A stretch of DNA of 58,996 nucleotides. Source: Candidatus Gastranaerophilales bacterium (GTDB lineage Bacteria; Cyanobacteriota; Vampirovibrionia; Gastranaerophilales; Gastranaerophilaceae). Below the pieces are notes generated by a model that had not been told where the DNA came from, made no database searches, and saw nothing but the letters and a program-made list of their open reading frames with translations. How positions within the stretch are numbered: the first letter of the stretch is position 1; each line of letters opens with the position of its first letter. The stretch is taken from assembly GCA_944324255.1 (NCBI GenBank), contig CALUVM010000011.1, positions 1 to 58,996 on the forward strand, read 5' to 3'. Made by a program: the position numbers and the translations under genes. This document shows, piece by piece, positions 7,662 through 16,326 of the stretch.

Positions 7662-7739
7662 ATTTTGTGTAGCAAAAATAATTTTTAGAAGGTTTAAAAA
7701 AAAAGTTAGAGCAGAAAATATAAAAGATTAGGATAAAAA

Positions 7740-10649
7740 ATGAAAGTTCAAAGTATAAACAGCACCCGATTTTATTACAGCAATTTAATAATCAATAATG
7801 AGAACAAGAAAAGAGAAAATAATAATATAACTAACCCGATTCCTTCAATAAGTTTTGAAGCCAGAGTTGATAAGGGTTTAGAAAGATTTTATGAAGTAAA
7901 CGCCGCAAGAATGCCGCAAACCGTAAAAACCTATATTGAATCCTTAAAAGACAAGAGCGGTTTATCTCCTCTTATGGCGCAAAAATTGGCATTTGCAAAA
8001 CTCGCCGGCGCAAGTTGTGTTGAAGAGATAAAAAATCTTTTTCCGGATGAAAAATTGTTTAAAAACCTGATTAATCCGGAACAAAGCAAGGCAACAAGAG
8101 GAATACTGGGAGTATTCAGAGAAAACAAAGAACTTCTTAATCTCTGCAATCAGGGGATATTGGCTAATAATGAGAACCTGACGGTTTACCTTGTTAAAAA
8201 GATTTTCCTTGAAGGGAAAACTCTTGATGAAATGAATGAAGACTTAAAAAAAGAAGGAAACCCTGAATTTCTTGAGTTATATAACCAGAAAGAAAACGGA
8301 GTTATGCTCAGAAGCTCAACCCTGAAAGCCCTTGGCATTGAGCAGCCAGAATTTGAATATCTGCAATCATTAAGATACACCCGTGACGGCTATTCCGATT
8401 TGGTCGGAGAAAAGATTTCTCAAGCGCAAAGAGATTTTTGGGAATCAATGCCTATTGAAGAACGTACGGCAAGAGCCAGAAAAAGTGTACAAAAATTTGA
8501 AAGCTGGTGGAATTCTATGACAAGGGACCAGCAGCTTGAAAAAATTGCAGCTCAAGCAGATGAATTGGAGCTTCTCGCAGAATTTAATAAATCAAATTTC
8601 GGTAAAATTAAAAAAGTTTCAGCTAATCAAAGCAAAATAAAAGAAACAAGTTCCAGCCGTCAAAAAACAGGAGTAACTTCAACTTTAAGCAGGGATGATT
8701 TATTTAAAATATGGGCATCTAACAACTTAAAACTGTTTATGTCTAACTTAAGCGAACTTGATAAAAAAATTATCCAGACCAAACGTGCTCAAAATGCCGC
8801 TCAAAAATGGGAGTCAATGACACCGGCAGAAAAAACAGAGTATATTTCAAGAATTAAATCCGGAACCGAACCTTTGAGGTTTGCAATGATTGATGCATGG
8901 AATAATAATCCGGATATTATTATTGAAATGTCCGTTTTCCTAAAAAAACAGAGAATCAATAAACCTGTAGATGAACTATATTCCGGAATGGAATTTAGTA
9001 AATTTATGTCAGATGCAATGATAAAATTCTGGGAAGAACATCCTGATTATGCGGTAAAACTGGGAAATTCCATAAAAGAATCTCACCAGAAAGTAAAAGC
9101 TTCCGTACTTGGCGGACATTTTGAAGTTATGAAAAATGATATTATGCAAGCCAAGAAAAAACGTATAAAAGATATCTTAGAAGGGATTGCATCATATAAA
9201 GAAATTAATATTAACACTCAAGAAATGCGCCCTCTAATGAAAGAATTTGCTGCGGCATATTTATATAATATCAAAGATCTGGCGGAATACCTTCCGGATG
9301 AATATCTACAAGAGTATTTTACCGTCGCAGATAGAACATTGACGGATGAGCAGATTATAAGCTGGCTTAAATTTCTAAGAGATGAAAAAATAACTCTTGA
9401 AGATATTGATAATGTTAATGCAATAAAATCTGTTGAACCTATGCAGGCAAAAGTTATGAACAGAGCACTGGAAGCAACTCTTGCAGATACTTTATACCTT
9501 TGCACCGGTGACCCTGATGTATTTTTAATGTCACAAGCCGATGCTAAATATGCACTATTACAAGTTATCAACAAGCAAAGTAAAATCGCATTATTTTCCG
9601 AAAAAACTAATCGCAAATTTGAAATTCCTATCAGGAATTATTCTATTGATAAGAATATAATAAAACAGCTTTATCATTTGTATAAACAACCTATCGACAG
9701 TTATGAAATTAATTCAATTGTTGATCAATTTATAAGAGTACACTTCCCTAAATCAGAAAACCCTGAAGAGCAAAAAGTTCTTGATGCAAAAAGGCTGCAG
9801 CTTCTTACAAATTTCTGCGAATATATTCTGAGTTACGGACATTCAATTGTTATTCCGTTCTCGCACAATAATTATCCGCCGGAAGTTAAAGCTGCTTTTA
9901 TAAAGAAATTTATGGCAAACAAACCAAAAAATATTCCGGATGAAATTATACATTTTAGTCTTTCAAGTGTTCAGGATTTTGAAAAAGAAGAAATTGTAAA
10001 AGATATAAACAGAATTATCCGTAAACATAATACTTATATACCTGCTGAAATTATGGATTTATTCTGCTATGAATTTGATAAAACAATACGTTTCCTTGAT
10101 GAAGGAACACTGAACACTCTTAAAAATACAATGACAGATTATTATAAAATCCTTCCGGAAGTTAAAACCACCCGCAGCCTTCCGCTGGAAAGATCTTATT
10201 TTAATAACATTAATAATCTCTATTATCTGTGTGCGGAACAAACTCTTGCAGATGTTATATATAACGCAACCGGAGAGCCTAAAGTCTATGCACTTACTCT
10301 AAATGAACTTCTTGCCGCTGCAGAAGCTCTTAATTATACTAAACAAACATTAGTATACACAGAAAGAGGAAGTAAAAAGGTTATGCCGGAAAAAGAACTG
10401 GAATCCTCCGTCCTTGGTGAAACTATCACATTAAAGCTCAAAAATAAGATGAACTTCTATAAAAAAGAAGCTTTATATGAAGAATATAAAAACGAACTGG
10501 TAACCTATATGCATGAGATGAAGGATTATCAAAAAGAAATTGACGGAGAAAATCTTCTCTATATCCTTAACCCTGATGAAAACAATAAAGAAGTTGATGA
10601 ATATACTAAAAAGAGAATTGACTACACTCTTAAATTTGTTAAGAATTAA
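7740..10649 (+). CDS. Large helical protein with internal duplication, unknown function
   Basis: I do not recognise this 969-residue protein. It has no signal peptide or membrane segment. It starts MKVQSINS and reaches an 'SISFEA' motif near residue 37, similar to short N-terminal motifs in two other proteins of this window. The body is helical. Two W-rich helical units (FWESMPIEERTARARKS near residue 233, KWESMTPAEKTEYISRI near 356) resemble small NUMOD-like helix modules. A second duplication pairs TLADTLYLCTGDPDVF (near 578) with TLADVIYNATGEPKVY (near 836). It ends overlapping the convergent acetyltransferase-like gene by four bases. It separates the portal gene from other phage-like genes, so it may be a later insertion or a phage cargo gene. 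Confidence 0.6.
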   Translation: MKVQSINSTRFYYSNLIINNENKKRENNNITNPIPSISFEARVDKGLERFYEVNAARMPQTVKTYIESLKDKSGLSPLMAQKLAFAKLAGASCVEEIKNLFPDEKLFKNLINPEQSKATRGILGVFRENKELLNLCNQGILANNENLTVYLVKKIFLEGKTLDEMNEDLKKEGNPEFLELYNQKENGVMLRSSTLKALGIEQPEFEYLQSLRYTRDGYSDLVGEKISQAQRDFWESMPIEERTARARKSVQKFESWWNSMTRDQQLEKIAAQADELELLAEFNKSNFGKIKKVSANQSKIKETSSSRQKTGVTSTLSRDDLFKIWASNNLKLFMSNLSELDKKIIQTKRAQNAAQKWESMTPAEKTEYISRIKSGTEPLRFAMIDAWNNNPDIIIEMSVFLKKQRINKPVDELYSGMEFSKFMSDAMIKFWEEHPDYAVKLGNSIKESHQKVKASVLGGHFEVMKNDIMQAKKKRIKDILEGIASYKEININTQEMRPLMKEFAAAYLYNIKDLAEYLPDEYLQEYFTVADRTLTDEQIISWLKFLRDEKITLEDIDNVNAIKSVEPMQAKVMNRALEATLADTLYLCTGDPDVFLMSQADAKYALLQVINKQSKIALFSEKTNRKFEIPIRNYSIDKNIIKQLYHLYKQPIDSYEINSIVDQFIRVHFPKSENPEEQKVLDAKRLQLLTNFCEYILSYGHSIVIPFSHNNYPPEVKAAFIKKFMANKPKNIPDEIIHFSLSSVQDFEKEEIVKDINRIIRKHNTYIPAEIMDLFCYEFDKTIRFLDEGTLNTLKNTMTDYYKILPEVKTTRSLPLERSYFNNINNLYYLCAEQTLADVIYNATGEPKVYALTLNELLAAAEALNYTKQTLVYTERGSKKVMPEKELESSVLGETITLKLKNKMNFYKKEALYEEYKNELVTYMHEMKDYQKEIDGENLLYILNPDENNKEVDEYTKKRIDYTLKFVKN

Positions 10650-11032
10650 ACTTTTTTCTTAAGGACAAAAAGATTTCTATCTAATCTTTGAAATCCTGAT
10701 TTCAAAAGACACAGTGCAGAAGCTCTATTTTGAGCTTCTGCATATATATCAGAATTAAACCATGTCGTCGAAAATTTCAAACACTCAACATTAACTTCAA
10801 ACATTTTTCTGTTTGCAAACCCGTTCAGGAATAATTTATTTTCTTTAATAAAGTAATATATTCCTCCCACAAGGGTTTTATTATATATAAACATATAAAA
10901 AAATGTATTATTCCGGATAAACTCAAAGGTATTATCATCTCCGATTTTATCCTGAACTTTTTCGTATAATAATCTGAGCGGAGTTTCATAAAAACGAAAC
11001 CCCGCATCAGAAGGTATAAAAACTTCTAACAT
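10646..11032 (-). CDS. Phage-type GNAT acetyltransferase-like protein
   Basis: A 128-residue protein whose second half follows the GNAT pattern: a beta strand after 'LVGGIYYFI', then 'LFLNGFANRKMFEV', and a C-terminal 'AQNRASALCLLKSGFQRLDRNLFVLKK'. The last segment matches the N-x-x-A-x-x-L-x-x-x-G-F signature of N-acetyltransferases. Similar small acetyltransferase-like proteins occur in podovirus genomes near the terminase/portal genes. It reads in the direction of the prophage genes and has AGAGGT before the start. The catalytic base cannot be assigned and acetyl-CoA loop conservation is weak, so enzymatic activity is uncertain. Confidence 0.5.
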   Translation of the reverse strand: MLEVFIPSDAGFRFYETPLRLLYEKVQDKIGDDNTFEFIRNNTFFYMFIYNKTLVGGIYYFIKENKLFLNGFANRKMFEVNVECLKFSTTWFNSDIYAEAQNRASALCLLKSGFQRLDRNLFVLKKKV

Positions 11033-11044
11033 TATTACCTCTTT

Positions 11045-12319
11045 TTATAATGCTTCAACCTGTTCTTTTAAATATTTATCATCAGGTTTTAGCAAAAGAC
11101 CTTTTTCTGCCGTCTTTTTTGCTTTTTCTAAATATTTATCTTTACCTGTTTGCTTATATAAATATTCATATGTGTAAGAAAGATACAAATACGCAGCAGG
11201 ATTACTTTCATTTTTAGAAATTAATTTATTAAAGTATTTTTCGGCTCTTTTAAAATCACAATTTTTATATGATTTATATGCATATCTCAGAAGCATTTCC
11301 GAAACTGATTCCGGTCTGTAGTATGAGTCTTTGTCTTTTTCAGGTCCGCGCGAAATTATAATAGAAGTTCTGTCTGAAGATTTTGTACAAGGCAAAACGT
11401 TGGAATTATAAATATTATACCTGCCTTCAGCTTTCCATTGTTCTTCAGGGAAAAATCTTCTGCTCATATTAAAATTTCTCAATCTTTTTTCCGGATTCGG
11501 GTGAGAAAGATAAAGGTTTCCTACATAAGGGAGTGCGTTTATGAAAGCAAGAGTTTCTCTGGCATTATTAAGGTCATATCCTGCTTTAAGAGCAAGTATA
11601 GCACCGGTTGTATCGGCAGAATATTCCATTTTTTGCAAATTACTGTTTGCGGAATATTGATTTATAAGAGCGCCAAGCTTCATTGCACTGCTATCTCCTG
11701 CCGCACTATATGCCCTTTCTAAATTTCTGGAAATTATTGCAGTTCTCTGTCCGTGTCCCAGAAGCTGATGTGCCATTTCATGACCTATAACAAAAGCAAG
11801 GGCATCTTCATTATCGGAAAGAGTATCATACAAACCGGTATAAATAACAATATAGTTCATTGATGACGATGCTGCATTAAATTCTCCATCCTGAGTTTTC
11901 TTAACAGCTATTCTCCAATTTATATAATCTAGGTTATTTGCCCTGATTATTCTTTCCGCAACACGGTAAACTTTATAAAAATCTTTTGGATAAGCCTGTG
12001 TATTATAATCATCAACCTTTGTTTTTCTTAAATTTAGTTTTATTTTTGCATATTCAGCCTCATCTTTTTTTACTTTGGCTTTAAATTTATTATCATCTAT
12101 AACAGTATAGTCCCCAAATTTTATAAGATTAGGATCTTTAACAACCATTTGAGAATTACTGACAGGAACTACACCTTCTGCAAAATAACGATTCGTTGTT
12201 CCATATTTTTCTGCAGCTTCCGCTTCTTTAAGATTTAGCGAGTCAAAATTATCAAACCACGCATTTGCAGTTAATTGAGATAAAAATGCGACCAAAACAA
12301 ACAATAAAATCTTTTTCAT
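11045..12319 (-). CDS. Secreted M48-family metalloprotease with TPR domain (BepA-like)
   Basis: A zinc metalloprotease with the HEXXH motif in VIGHEMAHQLLGHG and a downstream 'YSADTTGAILALKAGYD', which supplies the third zinc ligand and the usual M48 alanine/aspartate context. After the protease domain come 'LYLSHPNPEKRLRN' and a C-terminal pair of TPR-like helices ('NPAAYLYLSYTYEYLYKQTGKDKYLEKAKK'), as in the periplasmic protease-chaperone BepA (YfgC). I place the start at the second Met (12319, MKKILLFVLVAFLSQLTANA), which gives a clear signal peptide and has CGGAG upstream. The upstream in-frame Met would add 16 residues before the signal sequence. It probably degrades misassembled envelope proteins. 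It is a host gene lying between phage-like genes. Confidence 0.8.
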   Translation of the reverse strand: MKKILLFVLVAFLSQLTANAWFDNFDSLNLKEAEAAEKYGTTNRYFAEGVVPVSNSQMVVKDPNLIKFGDYTVIDDNKFKAKVKKDEAEYAKIKLNLRKTKVDDYNTQAYPKDFYKVYRVAERIIRANNLDYINWRIAVKKTQDGEFNAASSSMNYIVIYTGLYDTLSDNEDALAFVIGHEMAHQLLGHGQRTAIISRNLERAYSAAGDSSAMKLGALINQYSANSNLQKMEYSADTTGAILALKAGYDLNNARETLAFINALPYVGNLYLSHPNPEKRLRNFNMSRRFFPEEQWKAEGRYNIYNSNVLPCTKSSDRTSIIISRGPEKDKDSYYRPESVSEMLLRYAYKSYKNCDFKRAEKYFNKLISKNESNPAAYLYLSYTYEYLYKQTGKDKYLEKAKKTAEKGLLLKPDDKYLKEQVEAL

Positions 12320-12367
12320 ATATTCTCCGTTTTTTCTTAGGGTATCATTTTTAAAAGGAATTTTCAA

Positions 12368-12682
12368 CTAAATTTTCTTTGCATCAACACCTTCAATTAT
12401 ATTAATTTGCGGTTCGGAATCTTCAAAATCAACTTCATCCATACCAAGCGCAAGCCGCTGCCCTTTTTGAATTTTCCCGATTGAAGAAATTAAAAAATCC
12501 AGAACATTGGTACTGTTTTTCGGCATATCCAGAAATTCAATATCTGCTCTTGTAAGCTCACGTGAATACTCATCCAGTATAAAATTTAATATGGATAAAG
12601 TTTTGTCATAAAAATCTATATGTCTTTGATTAACGTCCTGTTTTAATTGTTTTATATCTTTTTCATGTTTATTTTTAGCCAT
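12368..12682 (-). CDS. Possible phage terminase small subunit
   Basis: A 104-residue protein with a lysine-rich N-terminal helix, a central helical segment, then GKIQKGQRLALGMDEVDFED and a beta-like tail INIIEGVD. The 'IQKGQRLALGMD' segment and the short acidic end resemble terminase small subunits of tailed phages, which recognise phage DNA for packaging. The assignment is tentative: the length fits but the DNA-binding helix-turn-helix is not obvious. It reads with the prophage genes, about 4.7 kb upstream of the portal. No large-terminase gene lies between, which would mean the packaging module is broken. Confidence 0.35.
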   Translation of the reverse strand: MAKNKHEKDIKQLKQDVNQRHIDFYDKTLSILNFILDEYSRELTRADIEFLDMPKNSTNVLDFLISSIGKIQKGQRLALGMDEVDFEDSEPQINIIEGVDAKKI

Positions 12683-12692
12683 TACAAAATCC

Positions 12693-12758
12693 TTAAAAAA
12701 AACAGGGGCAGAGATAGAGTATATTGAGAGAAAGGTGAAACAATAAATATAGCCCCTG
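12693..12758 (-). terminator. Possible terminator between two phage-like genes
   Basis: On the minus strand CAGGGGC and GCCCCTG pair across about 42 bases and are followed by eight T. The large loop makes it weaker than a standard intrinsic terminator. It lies 11 bases downstream of the zinc-ribbon gene. Confidence 0.35.
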
Positions 12759-12769
12759 TAAGAAAATAA

Positions 12770-13141
12770 TTACATAGATTTAATTAATTCTTTATTTCCG
12801 TAAAAATCACAGGCATACTGCTTAATTTTCACTTTATCGTTAATCTTTACGGTCTTATTAACCCCGTATTTCCAACCGTACGGTTTGGATTTAAAACGCA
12901 GATAATTAAATTCTTTCATTGAATAAACTATTTCATCCGAATACTTAATCATTAAATCATTTGCCTTAATTCCGGAAACAGAAATCCTGTTTACTATCCC
13001 GTCAAAACGGTATTCAATTAATTCGCAAACCGGCTTGCCGCAAATCGGGCAAAAACCTATAGACATTTTTCTTGAAGTGTATAATTCGTTTTCTGATAAA
13101 TAATAAATATCATCCGCTTTAAATTTACAGCAATGACGCAC
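12770..13141 (-). CDS. Small zinc-ribbon-like protein, probably phage-derived
   Basis: About 123 residues with a likely metal site: HCC near the N-terminus and CPICGKPVC shortly after, followed by beta-rich sequence and a basic tail. I place the start at GTG 13141 because GGGAGG lies six bases upstream. Longer starts at 13192 or 13177 lack a ribosome binding site. I do not recognise the family. Orientation and the adjacent terminase-like gene suggest it belongs to the degraded prophage. Confidence 0.4.
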   Translation of the reverse strand: MRHCCKFKADDIYYLSENELYTSRKMSIGFCPICGKPVCELIEYRFDGIVNRISVSGIKANDLMIKYSDEIVYSMKEFNYLRFKSKPYGWKYGVNKTVKINDKVKIKQYACDFYGNKELIKSM

Positions 13142-13421
13142 AACAATCCTCCCGCCGGAAATAAAAATACCGGACATATTAGCAATCCGCATAACAAACT
13201 AAGCCCAAAAGGCTTAATTTATACAGGTAAAGTACACCCTGTACCCTCGAATAATTTATCCTACGCAGCTTTTGCTTTGTTTCAAAATCAGGTACGGATA
13301 TATAATACAACATTTTCAAAACCCGGCTAAGAATTGTAACAACTTTTTTACATCTAAACCCAAGATTTAATATTCATAATATTTTTGAGGTAAAATTGAA
13401 GCTGAAAGAGAGGTAGGAAGA

Positions 13422-14387
13422 ATGAAAGCTATTGTTTTTGATAACGGATTAAAACTTGATACAAATTACCCGAAACCGGTTCCTCAGAAGGGAGAAGCTC
13501 TTATAAGAGTAACCCTTGCCGGTATTTGCAATACAGATTACGAAATAACCAAAGGTTATATGGGATATAAAGGAATTTTAGGGCATGAATTTGTCGGAAT
13601 TGTTGAAGAAGTTAACTCGGAAGACAAATCCCTTGTCGGGAAAAGAGTAGTAGCCGAAATCAGCTACGGTTGTAACGACCCGAACTGTGAATGGTGCGCT
13701 GTTAAAAATTATCGTCATTGTCCAAACAGACACACCCTCGGTATCTGGAGGAAAGACGGCTGTTTTGCGGAATATATGAGCATGCCGGTTAATGTTCTAT
13801 TTGAAGTACCGGATAACGTAACCGATGAACAAGCAGTATTTGTTGAACCTCTTGCTGCTGCATGCGAGATTTCAGAACAGCTTCACATTGAACCGATGAA
13901 AAAAGTTCTGGTACTTGGAGATGGCAAACTGGGGCTTACTACAGCCTTAACCCTTAATGCTCTTAATCTTGATGTACTCTTAGTCGGAAAACATCAAAAT
14001 AAACTTGATATAGCTAAAGCTCAAGGGGTAAAAACTTGTTTACTCAGCGAATTCAAACCAGAAAAAATATATGATGTAGTCGTAGAAGCTACAGGTACTG
14101 CTTCAGGTTTTGAAACTTCAATGGCTCTAACTAAACCGAGAGGTGTTCTTGTTCTGAAAAGCACTGTTGCAACAGGAAAGGAATTAAATCTTGCACCTAT
14201 AGTTATTGATGAAATAACTGTTCTCGGCTCCCGCTGCGGGCAGTTTCCGCCAGCGCTCAGACTTCTTAAAAATCATAGAATAGATTTCACACCATTCATT
14301 ACAAAAATCTATTCTATTGATGAAGCTATTGAAGCCTTTGAAGCTAACAAGTCTAAAGAAAGTTTAAAGATTCTGATAAAAATATAA
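13422..14387 (+). CDS. Zinc-dependent medium-chain dehydrogenase
   Basis: A 321-residue member of the zinc alcohol/sorbitol/threonine dehydrogenase superfamily, oxidising an alcohol group with NAD(P). Catalytic zinc ligands are visible as C36 in GICNTDYE and GHE at 54-56; the structural zinc cysteines are at about 84, 89, 92 and 100 (CNDPNCEWCAVKNYRHC). The Rossmann motif is VLVLGDGKLGL near residue 168. It is slightly short for the family (usually 340-360), but all motifs are in place. It has AGAGGTAGGAAG upstream and a strong bidirectional terminator after it, so it is a single-gene unit. The substrate cannot be told from sequence. Confidence 0.85.
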   Translation: MKAIVFDNGLKLDTNYPKPVPQKGEALIRVTLAGICNTDYEITKGYMGYKGILGHEFVGIVEEVNSEDKSLVGKRVVAEISYGCNDPNCEWCAVKNYRHCPNRHTLGIWRKDGCFAEYMSMPVNVLFEVPDNVTDEQAVFVEPLAAACEISEQLHIEPMKKVLVLGDGKLGLTTALTLNALNLDVLLVGKHQNKLDIAKAQGVKTCLLSEFKPEKIYDVVVEATGTASGFETSMALTKPRGVLVLKSTVATGKELNLAPIVIDEITVLGSRCGQFPPALRLLKNHRIDFTPFITKIYSIDEAIEAFEANKSKESLKILIKI

Positions 14388-14403
14388 ATACAAAGAATAA
14401 AAA

Positions 14404-14436
14404 GAGCGGAATTTCTTTCAGAAATTCCGCCCTTTT
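14404..14436. terminator. Bidirectional terminator
   Basis: An 11-bp stem GCGGAATTTCT / AGAAATTCCGC around TTC, with T-runs on both sides, between the convergent dehydrogenase and the 137-aa gene. It serves both strands. Confidence 0.85.
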
Positions 14437-14450
14437 TATTCTACAACAAC

Positions 14451-14864
14451 CTAACCTTTTAAAGACTCTGACAAACCTCTTATTGTATCTATAACTTCAT
14501 TTTTAAAATCATTTCTGTTCATATACTTTAAAAGAGCATCTCTGTTACCTGATGTAAGCATAACAGAAGCATCTACATTCATATGCGGATGAAGAACCGA
14601 CAACAATAAAAGCGCATTCCCTTCAATATTTTCATCACGCTCTACGCAAAGAGAAGCTGCTCTTCCATAAAAATCATTTTTATCTAATCCTATATCTTCC
14701 GCGAAACTTCTGAAAAATCCTTTATCAGGAATCTCCCGTTCAATACGGGATTTTACATTTGATATCATTTTATCAACTCGACTGGAAAGCGGTAAGCCAC
14801 CCGGCTCTTTTGGTGCCATAAAAATGTTCCTATTCTTAATTTTTGCTAATTCATATTTTACCAT
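14451..14864 (-). CDS. Unknown protein in operon with the RelA/SpoT-like gene
   Basis: A 137-residue soluble helical protein of no recognised family. It has no signal peptide or membrane segment. Notable segments are GGLPLSSRVDKMISNVKSRIE and a helical middle NALLLLSVLHPHMNVDASVML. It is preceded by AAGGAAT and starts 12 bases after the RelA/SpoT-like gene stops, so the two are almost certainly co-transcribed. A partner or regulator role for the alarmone-synthetase-like protein is conceivable but has no direct support. Confidence 0.5.
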   Translation of the reverse strand: MVKYELAKIKNRNIFMAPKEPGGLPLSSRVDKMISNVKSRIEREIPDKGFFRSFAEDIGLDKNDFYGRAASLCVERDENIEGNALLLLSVLHPHMNVDASVMLTSGNRDALLKYMNRNDFKNEVIDTIRGLSESLKG

Positions 14865-14876
14865 AGCTATTCCTTT

Positions 14877-16187
14877 TTAAACAACCGCTTTAAAATACGG
14901 TATAAAATCTTTTTCAAGTTCTTTTTGCATTTTTTCACCCGTATCATGCAAGGTTCTTAAACTATCATCAGAAAGTATTTTATCAAATTTTTTCGGAAGT
15001 TTAGGCTTAACTGCCGGTAAGCCTAATTCTAACCGGTTATAATAATTATAACACTTTTCAAGATATAAATTATATTCACCGTATTCTTCCGGACTTAATT
15101 TGGATATTGCCTCTTTAAAATTATCAAAAAGAGGTCCAAGAGTATTTTTTTCTTGCCTTAAATCATACGCAAGATGCTCATACTCTGCAAATCGATTTGT
15201 TAAAGGTCCTCGAAATTGAATTTCACCAAGAACCCCGTTTGAATGAATAACATTAGCCTGTGCAGTCCTATATCCTGACGCTTTTAACGCAAAGTCTTTT
15301 ATTTCATCTTTAGTATATCCTTCATTAGGGAATCTGTTATAATCCGCCAGATCAGGTCTGGAACGAACTATAACTTTATTATCAGTCACCTTTCTTATTG
15401 CCTGAATCTGTCTGCTGCTAAATTCCGGAAGACCGTTAAAACCTCTGTAATTATTAACCAGAGTTATTTCTAAAGGTTCTATTTTTTCTGTTGTAAGTCT
15501 TTGAATTAATTCGTCCGACAATAGCCCCTTTGATTTAATTTCCTCAATTGTTAAGCCTTCTTTCAACATACGATTTTTAGTGATTGAAAGCAGCAAGTTA
15601 TCTACAACAGGCTGCGAACGCTTTTCAATAAGCGGCTGAGCAAATTTCTCAAACAGCGGAAAAGCTTCAATTTCCTGTTCCGGAGTTAATTTTTGCCCGT
15701 ATATATATTTTCTTAATAAAACTTTTTGTTCGGGAGATAAGTTCTTATTATTAATTTTTAATTCATTTATCATTTGAGTAATTTTCTTACCATCCGCCGG
15801 TTTAAGCGATTTGGAAATAATTCTTGACCCAACACCGTCAAGAACAAAATTTTGCGCCGTTTCAAATGAAGTTACTTCGCCTTCTTTAAATCCTCTCAAA
15901 ATCTTTGAATGTATAGATTGAGCACTTTTCGCCCTGTTTTGAATACCCTCAACAGTAGAAAGATTTTTAAATGCATTTGAAATCTGTGTTTTTGCACCTG
16001 CAAATCTTTGTGATATATATGCGGATATCTGTATTGCTGCCGTTCCTAATTCTGCAGCTGCAGCTTTTTCTGATTTGTCAGCAAGTACAAAAAATGTTTC
16101 TTTAGCCTGTAATCTTGGATAATTTACAAGCATTTTAATACCCGGTTTAGGTACAAATATTTTGAGTATAGTTCCTGAAATTTTCAA
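14877..16187 (-). CDS. Divergent RelA/SpoT-synthetase-like protein with a large insertion
   Basis: A 436-residue protein with the pieces of a (p)ppGpp-synthetase (RelA/SpoT SYNTH) domain in order: NRAKSAQSIHSKILRGF (R85, K87, S91, K95), then DGVGSRII (D117 as Mg ligand, R122), then after a long gap SGYRTAQANVI (Y306) and GEIQFRG (E322), followed by 'NRFAEYEHLAYDL', like the AExxHxxA helix. The canonical domain has about 50 residues between the aspartate and the GYxS motif; here there are about 185, mostly a helical insertion. The start is TTG with AAAAGGGG upstream. No HD hydrolase, TGS or ACT domain is present, so it is like a small alarmone synthetase. The promoter is of the GGCAA type shared with other unknown genes. 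Activity is untested inference. Confidence 0.55.
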   Translation of the reverse strand: MKISGTILKIFVPKPGIKMLVNYPRLQAKETFFVLADKSEKAAAAELGTAAIQISAYISQRFAGAKTQISNAFKNLSTVEGIQNRAKSAQSIHSKILRGFKEGEVTSFETAQNFVLDGVGSRIISKSLKPADGKKITQMINELKINNKNLSPEQKVLLRKYIYGQKLTPEQEIEAFPLFEKFAQPLIEKRSQPVVDNLLLSITKNRMLKEGLTIEEIKSKGLLSDELIQRLTTEKIEPLEITLVNNYRGFNGLPEFSSRQIQAIRKVTDNKVIVRSRPDLADYNRFPNEGYTKDEIKDFALKASGYRTAQANVIHSNGVLGEIQFRGPLTNRFAEYEHLAYDLRQEKNTLGPLFDNFKEAISKLSPEEYGEYNLYLEKCYNYYNRLELGLPAVKPKLPKKFDKILSDDSLRTLHDTGEKMQKELEKDFIPYFKAVV

Positions 16188-16210
16188 AGAAACCCCTTTT
16201 GATTATTCCC

Positions 16211-16249
16211 CTATATATTAATAAAGTATTTTTAGCTTTAACAATTGCC
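16211..16249 (-). promoter_or_regulatory. GGCAA-type promoter motif before the RelA/SpoT-like gene
   Basis: On the minus strand GGCAA (16249-16245), 19 bases, then TTTATTAATATATAG (16225-16211). It is one of nine similarly spaced sites in the window and lies 24 bases upstream of the start codon. Confidence 0.55.
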
Positions 16250-16280
16250 TGAGTTATTAATTTTTATAAAGATAAAAAAA

Positions 16281-16311
16281 GGGCGGAGGTTTAAAAACTT
16301 CCGCCCTTTTT
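16281..16311. terminator. Terminator downstream of the HEAT-repeat gene
   Basis: The stem GGGCGGAGGTTT / AAACTTCCGCCC (one G-T pair) has A/T-runs on both sides. On the minus strand it follows the HEAT-repeat gene; the flanking runs make it potentially bidirectional. Confidence 0.8.
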
Positions 16312-16326
16312 AATTTCCTTTTATGC

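Noticed and set aside
5677-13141. Large terminase gene between the portal and the possible small terminase
   Set aside because: All six frames in this stretch are occupied by the 969-aa gene, the protease and small genes; no Walker A/B plus nuclease-motif protein is present.
13133-13330. 65-codon plus-strand frame before the dehydrogenase
   Set aside because: It overlaps the start of the zinc-ribbon gene antisense and has no ribosome binding site; the dehydrogenase's own signals lie after it.
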